Below are positions 12,376 through 23,500 of a stretch of DNA of 64,000 nucleotides, piece after piece (the first letter of the stretch is position 1; the number at the start of each line of letters is the position of its first letter). The position numbers and the translations under genes were made by a program. Origin of the DNA: Przewalskia tangutica. Its lineage: Eukaryota > Streptophyta > Magnoliopsida > Solanales > Solanaceae. The stretch spans positions 3,534,001 through 3,598,000 of the forward strand of contig CM056728.1 in assembly GCA_029844215.1 (NCBI GenBank), given 5' to 3'. A model generated the notes under the pieces. That model worked only from the letters and a program-made list of their open reading frames with translations, searched no databases and was not told the origin of the DNA.

Positions 12376-13420
12376 TGTGAGTTACAATGGATGTACGAGA
12401 ATTGTAAACAACTACTAATAGTGCTTCGAAAGGATAAACTATAATGATTTACAATACAACAGGCTTGAAGCCTAACAAGAGTTGGGACAACACCAACAAG
12501 TTATGTGATCTTGATCTTCGTTCTTTAATTGTTCTTGAGTCTGTCTTGAGTCTTCGTTCCAATTGCAACAAACTCCTTGATCTTGATAGTCTGAAACCAA
12601 TAGACACTAAATCTGGTAGTGTTACATTTGTGCTGCTGAGTCGAGTGATATTCACTCTGTCCTTAAGATATTATTGCTCCGTATATATACTTTTACGGTA
12701 ATGGGCAATTGTCTCCCAAGATAAAACAACAACTAATAAATGAACAAAGGAAACTCAAGTGTTTCTCAAGAGAAACCTTTGAGTGTGTGAAAGAATGCTT
12801 AGAGAGGAAGAGGTTTCAGAAAATCTGATTGTAAGTGTATATGTGTTGTTCAATTGAGCCAAGGGTCTCAATTTATAGTGTGTGTAAGATGACATCTCAT
12901 CTAGCCAACTAATGACAATCAAGGCCATATAATATCACTTATTAAGAGGTTATAATTCAGCCAAATAATGGTTGAATTCAAGAGCCAAGTAATGGAGGAT
13001 CAATGCTCCAAAACCAGTTCAAAAGTCAGAAACTTTTCGTCTTTCGCCGACCATTCTGCCTCTGAAGCGCCGCGGCTCTGCCTGGGAGGCATCGTGGCGC
13101 CTCGGCTCCAGTGACCAGAACACCCATTAGCGTCGCGGCCCTTTGCGGCCCTGCGGCGATTTCTGACTTATTTCATCGTTTACATGTCGTACACTTCTTC
13201 CTTCATTTACCAACGTGGAACACACATCATTTGGTCAATAACCGTCCATCATTCTATGTCTCAAACGTTTCACTTACGTATCAATATCTCTTTCACTAAT
13301 GAAATTTACGATACTTGGCACTACGTGTGTGGAAACAACGTTTCCGACGTGTGAAACCTCAATTGTTCGAGTCATAAATAATGGGTTAAACTTAATTTCA
13401 CATTTAGTAAATTTCCAACA
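12376..13420 (-). repeat. 5' LTR of the old Copia element
   Basis: Direct repeat of 5959-7038, beginning TGTGAGTTAC and ending TTTCCAACA on the + strand. A clean TATA box, CTATAAATTG on the - strand, lies at about 12873-12882 and should drive element transcription leftwards. The decayed GC palindrome (13086-13103) and a second GCGCCGCGGC motif (about 13068) lie about 200-220 bp upstream of it. Confidence 0.85.
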
Positions 13421-13943
13421 ATTATTACTTTGTACAATCTAAAGTTGTAGTGAAGGCCTTCCCATATCTCCTTTCCTTTGCCATTCTTTATAGAAAGAAA
13501 AAGAGATCATGTGCAAGATTGTTGCAAGCCTGAACTCCACAACTTCAGTAGTCCCATTTTGGGGTAAAATCGATCCCGGTAAGAAATGATTTGACTTGAA
13601 CCCAAAATTTCAGGTTAAAAATGGAGGGGTAGTAACACCTTACCCCACAACGACCTTTAGTGGTACCCAAAATCAATATCACTTTCCTTCATGTAGGCAC
13701 CCTATGTATAAATAGCATCTTTTAGCATTCAAGATATAGACTTGATAGATAATGCACTGAAAATAAAAGTAAAATGAAGACTATTCAAATCTATCTTCAT
13801 TGCTTCAATTAGCGAGATATTGATTAAATGAGACGTCCAATTGACAGATAAAAGATAGTTGAGACAAATACTCTTATAATTAAAGCAATTGAATGTCTTT
13901 ATCGAGGAATAAGCAAAATCTTTAAACACTGATAGTATAGACC
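13421..13943. other. Intergenic, no gene recognised
   Basis: About 520 bp of AT-rich DNA between the old Copia element and a SINE. Short open frames are present on both strands, but none shows a domain or family signature. Confidence 0.5.
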
Positions 13944-13961
13944 GAGAGGAGTACATCCATA

Positions 13962-14149
13962 CGCAAGTAATGGCCGGAGAATTATGTGATGGCGCGGGCC
14001 GCGAGTTCGATCCTGCATAAACATTAGTTGGCGCATCGCACATGACTTGCCAAGTGTGGTTAATGGTGGCGTGGTTTGCGGTATTGCGTCACCGGGGTTT
14101 CTGCATGCGTACTCGAAGAAGAATGCTGCGGATTCAGTAAAAAAAAAAA
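13962..14149 (+). mobile_element. tRNA-derived SINE, copy 1
   Basis: The element is bounded by an 18-bp direct repeat, GAGAGGAGTACATCCATA (13944-13961 and 14150-14167), and ends in a run of A, both hallmarks of LINE-driven retroposition. A B-box-like GAGTTCGATCC (about 13999-14010) is the internal RNA polymerase III signal. The 3' half shares blocks CTTGCCAAGT, GTGGTTTGC, TATTGCGTCA and GCGTACTCGAA with the SINE at 16610-16868. The long perfect duplication suggests a fairly recent insertion. Confidence 0.85.
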
Positions 14150-14448
14150 GAGAGGAGTACATCCATAGCACTTAACTCACAATTTCTAACTTCTTGAGAG
14201 AAATATCAACTCGGCTCAATGACAATACCAAGTCTAGGAGAGTGAACATAACTTGCAAGAATTTGACATCCCATTTGCAAATCTCTCTAGATTGAATTCA
14301 TAGCTATTCAAAATCAATAAAATATTTAAAAATTAGAGAATCTAAAAGATTTTAATACCCCACCCCGGTCCCAAATATCAATCGTTGTGGCAATTAAATT
14401 TATTTTAAAATAGTTAACGTTTTAGAAAAATAAGAACTCTACCTACCA

Positions 14449-14527
14449 AGGTGGATGTGAGGTCTGTGTACATTACACTCTCTCCAGACTCATATTGTAG
14501 ATTTTCACTGGATATGTTGTTGTTGTT
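14449..14527 (+). repeat. RTE-type LINE (or derived SINE) 3' tail
   Basis: The block GGTCTGTGTACATTACACTC, followed by CTCCAGACTC, TTTCACTGG and a final TTGTTGTTG, matches the 3' tail pattern that I know from plant RTE LINEs and the SINEs that borrow it. No coding part is present, as expected for a severely 5'-truncated insertion. Confidence 0.6.
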
Positions 14528-14820
14528 TAGAAAAACAAGGAGTAGTAAATAAAGTACTCCTTTTCGTTAGGTGAAATAAAGCAATTCTGCTCTTCGTTTT
14601 TTTTATTGGCACAAAAATGCCTTATCATTAGTGAAGTGGAGCAAATATGTCTCTCTCCACTAACGAACTTCATCAGACGTAAATTACCATAAAATAATAG
14701 TTCCTTTATTGAGCTGAAAATACAGATTGTTGACATAATTAGTGAACTAAATCAAATAATAATTTCAGTAATATATATGTAATATTATATTAATTTTTCT
14801 TGCGAAACTTTTCTCAGTAA
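14528..14820. other. Intergenic, no gene recognised
   Basis: AT-rich DNA with no supported gene; it leads into a Copia LTR fragment. Confidence 0.4.
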
Positions 14821-14934
14821 TACAAAATATATATAGGTGTACAATTTGGAATCCTTATACAACAAGGGATCTTAATTCTACCATAATTACATAACACTAA
14901 ATATGGTAAATATAAACATGATACACTTGCTAAT
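14821..14934 (-). repeat. 3' LTR fragment of - strand Copia
   Basis: The right end reads TGTATTAGCAAGTGTATC on the - strand, directly after the purine-rich end of the pol gene. The segment from about 14869 is repeated at 16236-16300 with few differences. The left limit is not defined, since no complete partner LTR is present. Confidence 0.55.
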
Positions 14935-16225
14935 ACAGCCCCTCAGTCTGAGCGGGAGGAGGTCGGACGCTAAGACTGAATCTGAAGTGTAGGAAGAGAT
15001 GTCTAGGAAGGTCATTTGTGAATATATCCACATACTGATATGAAGAAGACACATGCAATACCTTGACATGACCAGGAGCAACCTTCTCACGAACAAAGTG
15101 GATGTCCATCTCAATGTGCTTGGATCGCTGATGCTGAATTGTATTATGAGATAGATATATAGTGGATATGTTATCACAATAGACCAAAGACGTCTTACGT
15201 AATGGACACTAAAGCTCCAAAAGAAGATTTCGGAGCTAGCAGATCTCAGCAACAACATTAGCAACACATATGTACCCTGCTTCTGCACTCGAACGGAATA
15301 ATGTGGCTTGTCTCTTGGCTGACTAAGAAATGAGGTTATCCCCTAAGGACACACAATAGCCTGAGGTGGATCGTCGCATGTCCGGACAACCTGCCCAATC
15401 AACATCTGTATATGATAACAACCTGATCGGTGCTGAGGGGTAGAGATGTAATCCATAATCAAGTGTGCCCTTAACATATCGAATAATACGTTTGAGGGCA
15501 GTAAAATGGGGATCCTTGGGGGCATGCATGAATAAACATATCTGCTCAACAACATAAGCAATATCCGGTCTGTGAAAGTAAGGTATTGTAGTGCTCCAGC
15601 AAGACTCCTGTATAGAGTGGGATCTGACACTGGATTACCATCCAAAGCACCGAGCTTTGATTTAGAGTCAACTGGAGTAGACATGATCTTGTAGTTTGTC
15701 ATCTTAGCCCTGTACACTATCTCTTCTGCATACTTACGCTAACACAAAAACATAGAGTCTGCAGATCTAGTCACTGATATCCCCAAAAAATAGCTCAACT
15801 TTTCCAAGTCAGTCATGGCAAATTCGATTTTAAGCAATGCAATGATCTCATTTTTCAACAGATCAGAAGAGGCGGTAAGCACAGTGTCATTCACATATAA
15901 CAATAAATAAGGGATGCTACTACCTCGATGAAAAATGAAGAGATAATTATCACACTTGCTACATACAAACTCAATCCGCAGAATGTACTGTGCAAAGCGA
16001 TCATACCATGCTCTAGGGGCCTGTTTCAAACCATAAAGTGACTTACGGAGACGACATACATACTGAGGGGCTTCTGGATGGACAAAATCAGGTGGCTGGT
16101 GCATGTAAACAATTTCTTTCAAATCCCCATGTAGAAATACATTCTTGACATTAAATCGATCAATGCTTTCCCATAGCTATACTCAAGATTGTACGAATAG
16201 TGGCCGGTTTAACAATCGAACTGAA
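14930..16225 (-). pseudogene. Copia reverse transcriptase-RNase H, decayed
   Basis: The - strand carries, from right to left, VKPATIRTILSIA (about 16170-16210), YGLKQAPRAWYDRF (about 16010), the catalytic core LLYVNDTVLTASS (about 15870-15910, with the first Asp of YVDD replaced by Asn), YFLGISVTR (about 15780) and RNase H segments TSGYCVSLGDN and QRSKHIEMDIHFVR (about 15095-15140). Frame breaks occur near 15330, 15730 and 16150. The loss of the catalytic Asp alone would abolish activity. The family is the same as at 3690-5557. Confidence 0.85.
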
Positions 16226-16305
16226 TGTTTGTCCATAACAAAGAATTTTAATTCTACCATAGTTACATAACATTAAATATGGCAAATATAAACATGGTAC
16301 ACTTG
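16226..16305 (-). repeat. Displaced Copia LTR fragment
   Basis: About 65 bp (16236-16300) repeats the LTR piece at 14869-14934 in the same orientation, but begins abruptly within RT sequence. Integrase, protease and gag are missing. This is best explained by an internal deletion joining RT to the upstream LTR. Confidence 0.55.
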
Positions 16306-16609
16306 CTAATCTAATATAATACATATAGTGAATTAAATTTATGTTTCTCCTCTATCCCAATGCGTCTTTCTATTTTAATGTATTATAGTTTACATAATAT
16401 TTACTTTGTCAACTTAACTTGTGTTGTTTAAGTCAATTAAAAAAGCTTTCTGATGATAATCCTGGAAAAAGAATATTTTGGATTAAGTGAAGATTCAGAT
16501 CACATTAAATATCCGTTAGAGAAAACCATCCAGATCCAATTTACGTTCTCCAATAAAAATGAAAGCATGAGGTAGTGGACCAAAGTTTTTTTTTTAATAA
16601 TGCACGTAA

Positions 16610-16868
16610 TCATCCGAAGTCTTAGATCAGTTGGTCTTGAAGGCAGAGGGTATCCTCATTGGGTGGTGTGGGAGAGCTTGGTCACAAGTTCAAAACTCCA
16701 GAGTAACGTCTGGCCTGCCTTCGCCTCTTGAGGGGAGTGTCACACCTGGCTTGCCAAGTATGGTTTAACTATCTGACGTGGTTTGCAGACTATTGCGTCA
16801 GTCCGGAGTTTACCCTGTGCGCACTCGAAAGAGCAGCGGGTGCGAATTCTTTCGTCAACCAAAAAAAA
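16610..16868 (+). mobile_element. tRNA-derived SINE, copy 2
   Basis: The ends are marked by an 11-bp duplication AATGCACGTAA (16599-16609 and 16867-16877) and a short A run. The 5' region contains an A-box TAGATCAGTTGGT (about 16624-16636) and a B-box-like AGTTCAAAACTCC, in the tRNA order and roughly tRNA spacing. The 3' half shares blocks with the SINE at 13962-14149, but the 5' halves differ, so they may be two subfamilies. Confidence 0.85.
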
Positions 16869-16877
16869 TGCACGTAA

Positions 16878-17568
16878 ACGTGTCACTTCCTCTTTGGTGC
16901 TACTACATAAACCTGCTTCCCTACTTTTAATTCCACCTTTATTTAATGCAAATTAGTCAGCCTACTGTCCCTTTTCTCCCTGACACATCCAAGAAATTCA
17001 TATATTGGTTCAAATTATCTATTTAAGCTACTTTTACATAAGTATAAACTTTTTGAGTTTAAGTTTAAGGAGTTATTAACCTCGTGTATAAGAATAATAT
17101 TGAATATGATGTGTTAATAATGTTGAGAATAGTTATATTGATATTATTTTTATCTACTATTTGGTTTGTTGTATTTAGATAACATGCATTATATAAATTT
17201 TGAATGGTACTTTCTCCGATTCAAAAAGAATTGTTCACTTAGTTATTTGTACATCCTTAAAATTAAAAATAGTAACTTCTAAATAAAATAAGTAATTTAA
17301 TTACATGATTTCTAATTAAATAGATATTTGAATTTGATCATTTAATGCTTAATAAAAATAAATTTATAAAAAATAAGATAAATAGCAGGTTTACATCTTG
17401 ATCTCCCACAGTTCTCACTGCTGTCATTATAACACTACAAACCACATGGAATAAACTTTATTTTATTTATACATGCACAATAAGTCAATAACTACCAATT
17501 ATACTAGTGAGTACTACTATATATATATATATATTATTAGAGGGGAAGGAGCAGAGATAGAGAGCAAG
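16878..17568 (+). promoter_or_regulatory. Upstream region of the ERD2-like gene
   Basis: No other gene intervenes between the SINE and the start codon. The DNA is AT-rich. A (TA)n tract at about 17516-17534 lies 35-53 bp before the ATG and may serve as TATA box, or lie within a short 5' UTR. A CTTTCTCCGATTCAAAAAG block near 17210 resembles a Stowaway MITE end, but no second end was found. Confidence 0.4.
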
Positions 17569-20500
17569 ATGGGTCAGAAGGGAGTAGTGCAAAGGCCATT
17601 GCAGAAACTATTCTCATGGGTAAGAAAGCAGTCCAACAAAGTGAAGACTTCCTTGGGTGTGTTCACAGTGTTGACTTTACTGGTCACTCTCAAACTACTC
17701 ATCCATGAACATTACCACTTCTTTGTTTTAGCTGAATTCGCACATTTCGTTGGTATCTTGCTCTTGATTTACAAGCTGTCCACATTCAACACTTGCTCTG
17801 GTACTTACACATACTTATAATTATAATACTTTGTTAAATTTTCTTCTTTTCTGCAAATCAATTTATAGCCTGATTATTTTAGAGAGTTAAAGGTATTTGG
17901 TCAAACTTTAATGGAAGAAATAGTATAATGATATACAGTGGTAGTATAAAGATTTTTTTTTTATATCTTTTCTGTAATTTAACTTGTGATAGCAGGTTAT
18001 TTACCATTTATTCTTGGTTCAATGTTCCCTTTCAACATTCTTCTAACATGTATCTATTGTTGCTGCTGCTGTGCTTAGGCCTTTCATTGAAGACTCAACA
18101 GCTGACAGCAATATTTTTATCTGTAAGATTATTTTGTAGTCTTCAAATTGAAGGAGGTATTCATACTATACTAGACATTGTCACTCTTGTGGCAACATCC
18201 TGGCTTATATTTATGATGAAGTACAAGTTGAAGTCATCCTACATGGAAGATTTGGATAACATGAAGAAATATATTGTGGTATGTTGTTAATACCTTTCTC
18301 CCTTGGGCCTTTTTCTCTTATGATTTTTGTTGAAATAGAACTCATGTTGTCTGTTGATCCCTATATGACTTTATTAGCAACACCACAAACATGGTAAATT
18401 TTGGAGCAGGGCAGAGCTACATATTTCAGAGGTCTTAGTTATTGTGTAAATAGGGTTTAAAAAAAATCATGTAGTGTAAATTGTTGACACTACTAAAAAA
18501 TCATTATTTTTCCATTGAAATTTCTCACTAAAAAAATTTATTTGGCTATTCTCACAGATATTTTGATTGAATAGTGAGAAAAGAAAAAATAATAGTGTTT
18601 TCACACGGAAAAAATAGGAAATTTCTCAGCGTTTCAATGTGAACCTGTTTCCCACAATGCATTTTTTCAGTGAGCTAGTTTGGTGAGAATGTGATCGAAA
18701 AATCATATTTTATAATACAAGTTTGCCACTAAATTCTGGTGGAAAAACATCTGTTTCTAGTGGTGTGAATCACATTGACATAAGCGAAGCTCTACCGTAA
18801 AAGCGGCACACAAATTGCTTTAGATTTCAAGTTCAAATCTTGAATGATCTTTATCATTGCACTAGAAGTTTCTCTTATGTGTTAGAATTCTAATTGTGAC
18901 ATCTCACTGTAGAGAATCTCCATGGATGAAGGAGCTACAGTGAATGTGGAAGATGAAGAAGAAGACGAGAGGAGAGAAGGAAGACAGCGTTTTGTGGAAA
19001 TTTTCTTACTAAATTGATATTGTAACCACAATGTATATATAGTGCAAATCTTGCACTATATGCCCTTATTACACATATGACCAATGACCCACTATAACCA
19101 AACCAACATTGCTATAAACGAAAATAACTATCAGTGCTATAAACGAAACTAAATGTTGTATGTATATCCTCTGTATAGTGTATATCATCCGTTATCTTCA
19201 ACACGCCCCCTCAAGCTAGGAGCTAAGAAGAGATTCTTGAGTCCTAGCTTGGACAATAGATAATCGTGTTGGCCAACCGTCAAGCCCTTCGTGAGGATAT
19301 CGGGTTGCTTTCGATCAGTATATAAAGGGGCGATCGACCATTGCAACTTCTCCCGAATAAAATGGCAATCAATGTCGATGTGTTTTGTCCTTTCGTGGAA
19401 GACGGGGTTGGCAGCAATCTGCAATGAGGATTTGCTATCACTGTGTATGGGAACTGGAAGGTGGACAGAGATGGACAGTGTAGCCAAGAGACCAGTAATC
19501 CATATGACCTCTGCAACTGCAGCTGCAAGGCTTCGATATTCAGCCTCAGCAGAGCTGCGAGACACAGTGGTCTGTTTCTTCGACTTCCATGAAATAAGAG
19601 AAGACCCGAAGAAGACAAGATACCCAGTGATGGATCTTCTCGTGAGGAGGCAGGAAGCCCAATCAGCATCGCAGTAGGTGGTGAGATGGTCAGTGACACC
19701 AACAGGCATAAAGAGACCCAAACCTGGAGCTTGTTTCAAATATCGAACTATCCGATGTGCAGCTTGAAGATGGGAAGCCTTTGGGCATTGTAAAAACTGG
19801 CTCAAGCTTTGTACAGCAAACGAGATATCTGGTCTGGTGTTTGTTAAGTAAAGCAACCTGCCAATAAGTCTTTGATAACTTGATGGATCCTCTAGCAGTG
19901 GATCCTTGGTTGTTGCAGAATTTGTGCCTACATGCTGATCGTATGCCACAGAAGTAAGTTTGCTGTTGAGTTCCACAGGGGACTTGGCAGGTTTCCCAGC
20001 AGAGAGACCAAGATCAGAGATTAATTCTATTGCGTACTTCCTCTGATGCATCACTATGCCGCTGCTATTCCTGGCAAACTCAAAACCAAGAAAGTACCTC
20101 AGAATCCCCAAGTCTTTGATTTTGAAGGACTGTTGTAGGTTCAGCTTTGTTTCCTGAATGAGATTTTCATCATTCCCCGTAATGAGTAGATCATCCACAT
20201 AAATGAGCACCACTACTATACTAGCACCATTCTTCTTAGTGAGTAGGGAATGGTCGAGTTGGCTTTGAACAAACCCCGATCCTTGCAAAGCAGTAGTCAA
20301 TTTGATGTTCCACTGCCGAGAAGCTTGCTTCAGCCCATAAAGTGACTTAATCAACTTGCATACCTTCCCTTGCTTGTTGGCAAAACCTTGAGGCATGTTC
20401 ATGTATACCTCTTCTACAAGATCACCTTGTAAAAAGGCATTATAGACATCCATTTGGTATATATTCCACTGATTTGAAGCTGCTACTGACACCACTGCCC

Positions 20501-23500
20501 TCACAGTAACCATCTTTGCCACCGGAGAGAAAGTTTCTTGATAATCAATTCCCTCCTTTTGATTGTAGCCTTTTGCCACTAGCCTTGCCTTAAACCTTTC
20601 GACTTCACCATTCGCTTTATACTTGATCTTGTAAACCCATTTACATCCAATGGCTTTCTTGTCTCTAGGAAGATCTATGACCTCCCAGGTATTGTTGTTT
20701 GCCAGAGCTTGCATCTCAAGGTTCATGGCTTCTACCCATCTACTGTCTTTCACAGCCTCAGAGTATGAAGATGGCTCTTGCTCAGCCTCAATTTGTGCAA
20801 TGTAACTCTGATAGCTTGCCTGTAATCCAAAGATAGCTTATGTGGTCGCCATAGGATCTGACGATCTTGCACTGCTGTGGTCTCTCTGTTTGAAGTTTGG
20901 ATGAAGTCCTTCATCCAGGCAGGATGTTTTCTGGGTCTAGTAGATCTTCGCAGTGGTGGTTCTGAATCAGGACTGATATCTACATCTGTCTGTGCTATGG
21001 AAGGGAGATTGGACTCCTCCTGATGCTCCTCTACATTTCCCAAGGCTCCCTGAGACTGGTAGGCAGGTACATCAGGTGTGGTGTCTACTTCACCAGATGT
21101 GGGAATATGTTGGAATATATCATCATCAGCTGACAACACTTCTTGCTGTGCTTGATTCAAAGATGATCCAGTAGCCCCTTTTAAAGGCTCCTGCTGCTGA
21201 AAAGGAAAAATTTCCTCATAGAATGTCACATCCCTGCTTATAAACAGAGCATTAGTAGACAAGTTTAATAATTTGTAACCCTTCTGTCTGGATGAATATC
21301 CAAGCAGCACTGCCTTAATGGCCCTTGTGTCAAACTTATCAAGCTTAACTAAATTGGTGGCATAACATAGACATCCAATAACTCTCAAATGAGACAGAAC
21401 AGGTGCCTTCCTGTGTAGCTTTTCATAAGGAGAAATGTTACCCGACTACGTATGTAACTGCTCAGACATACACAATTTCACGCAATCCCCCCAAAAACTG
21501 GATGGTAGACAGCCCTGGAACTTGATGGCTCTAGCAAGTTCTAGTATGTATCTATGTCTTCTTTCAACTGTGCCATTTTGCTGTGGGCTATAGGGGCAGG
21601 ATGTCTGATGGATTATCCCTAAATTTGCAAACAAATCTTTACAGGATCTATTAATGAACTCTGAACCATTGTCTGATCTAATGCACTTAACCTTGCCACC
21701 AAACTGAGTTTTGATCATAATGAGTAGTTCCTTAATCATAGCAGCCACATCTGATTTAATATGTAAAAGAAATACCCATGTCCATCGACTGAAATCATCA
21801 ACCACAGTGAGAAAAAATTTCATACCATTGTAAGTAGCAACCTTATATGGTCCCCAAACATCAAGGTGTAGCAAATCAAATGGAGAGGTAGTTACACTTT
21901 GACTAGTAGGAAAAGGTAATCTAGTTTGTCTAGCCATGGGACATATATCACAATGGTGAATTGTAAAATCAGAATTATGTCTAAATGTATTTATTTTCCT
22001 AAGAACACTCATTGGTGCATGCCCTAGCCTTTTATGCCATAGAGCAGCCTTCAAATCTCCTGCTGTACTGTATTTTGACATGTGTGGTAAAGCTAACCAT
22101 CCGTCCGCTTCTTGTAGAATCCAAAGATATACGTACCATCAACTTCCCTACCAATCTCCTTCACCTTCCCAGGTGAGAGATCCTCGGACAAAGAAGTCGT
22201 GAAAGAACCTTGCACTACGCTCAATTCCTTAGTCAATTTGGACACAGAAAGCAGATTAAATTGAAAACTAGGCACACACAACACATGTTTTATGGATTCA
22301 CCTCCTTTCAATCTACATTCTCCAGTCTGAGTAATTGGAACTACACCTCCATTAGGAAGCTGCACATGACCTGGATTATCTGACCAGTTAGGAGTCTCAA
22401 TCATATGTCTATCTTTTACCATATGATTAGTGGCTCCGAATCAACTATCCATGGACTATTATTACCTTCATTGTGAGTACGCGATTACCGCCATACATAC
22501 TTTGGCAAAGACCGTGTGTTCGATGCCTTTTCCCTTGATTTGGTTCACGCGCATCATCATCGCTCCAATTTTTACGGTGTGCAAGTCCTCGCGATCTGCC
22601 GAGGTGATCCTCTTTGTCTGCAGAGTGGATGATTGCCTTCTCCACTTGCATACTCACCACAATGTCCTCCATACTCCCGCATAGATTTGACTAGGCATAA
22701 CCCTCTGTGGTCCCATAATCGCATTAGCTCTACCTTTTCCTTTATGATCGATGGATATCCTACTAACTTGAAACATTTCTCAGATGTGGCCTCGCTGATG
22801 AGTCACAGATGTCAAAGAACTTATGACAACCTCTCTATCAGTGGCCTTTCATACGACAAGAGTCACAAATGCAGTGGTCTCGCTCTTATTAGGCAAACTC
22901 GCTTGTCGGTGCTACATTATCCATGGAATTCCCAGTGAGGCAACTGTTTTGGCTCTCATCTTGTGCTATCATAAGCATAAGCTTGGTTTACACTAGGTGT
23001 GGGTGACATCATAGAATGTGACTCCTTGCTTGGTTGTAGCCATCATTCAACCCCATAAGGAATTCTAACAGCCTTTGATTCCCCAAATGTGCTATATATT
23101 CCCTAGGATTCGAGCATTCACATGTAGGAGGTGGAATGATTGAATCTATCTCATCCCATAAATCCTTCATTCTAGAATAGTATTGAGAAACCGTGAAACT
23201 CGCGGTTTAGCATCGATAAGTCCTTCTTAAGTTGATATACCGCCGAGAGATTGATTTTATCAAATCTCTCTCGAGATCGCTCCAAACAGCTACTGCATTG
23301 GTCCTATATAGGATTCCACTTAGCAAGCTTCTGTCTACATTTCGCATTATCCATGACATAACTAGGGCATTACATCTATCCCATTGCTTTGTGTGATTTG
23401 GTCCATATGTATCTCGTCTTATAGATCCATCGACGAATCCAATTTTGTTCTTCTTCGCGGTGTCAATTGCATAGCCCTACTCCATAAGGTGTAGTTTTCC

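Larger units (their letters stand above)
5959..13420 (-). mobile_element. Old full-length Copia retrotransposon with nested hAT element
   Basis: Two direct repeats of about 1.05-1.08 kb (5959-7038 and 12376-13420) flank 5.3 kb containing decayed Copia pol domains on the - strand. A purine tract (AAGAGGAG on the - strand, about 7041-7050) adjoins the left LTR, which is therefore the 3' LTR. The flanking 5-mers TTTAT (5954-5958) and ATTAT (13421-13425) match at four of five positions, an eroded target duplication. The repeats differ by many substitutions and small indels, so the insertion is old. An hAT element split its RNase H region. The RT segment CDKCVYMKG suggests an Ivana/Oryco-like lineage (inference). 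Confidence 0.85.

Noticed and set aside
13995..14012. Possible tRNA gene (B-box)
   Set aside because: There is a B-box, but no cloverleaf; the poly-A end and 18-bp duplication identify a SINE.
17473..17568. Upstream extension of the ERD2-like protein to an earlier ATG at 17473
   Set aside because: The added residues come from the (TA)n tract and leader and do not resemble the family N-terminus; the ATG at 17569 does.
19291..19702. 128- and 140-codon ORFs overlapping the Copia RNase H
   Set aside because: Shadow frames of the 522-codon RT-RNase H; no independent motif.
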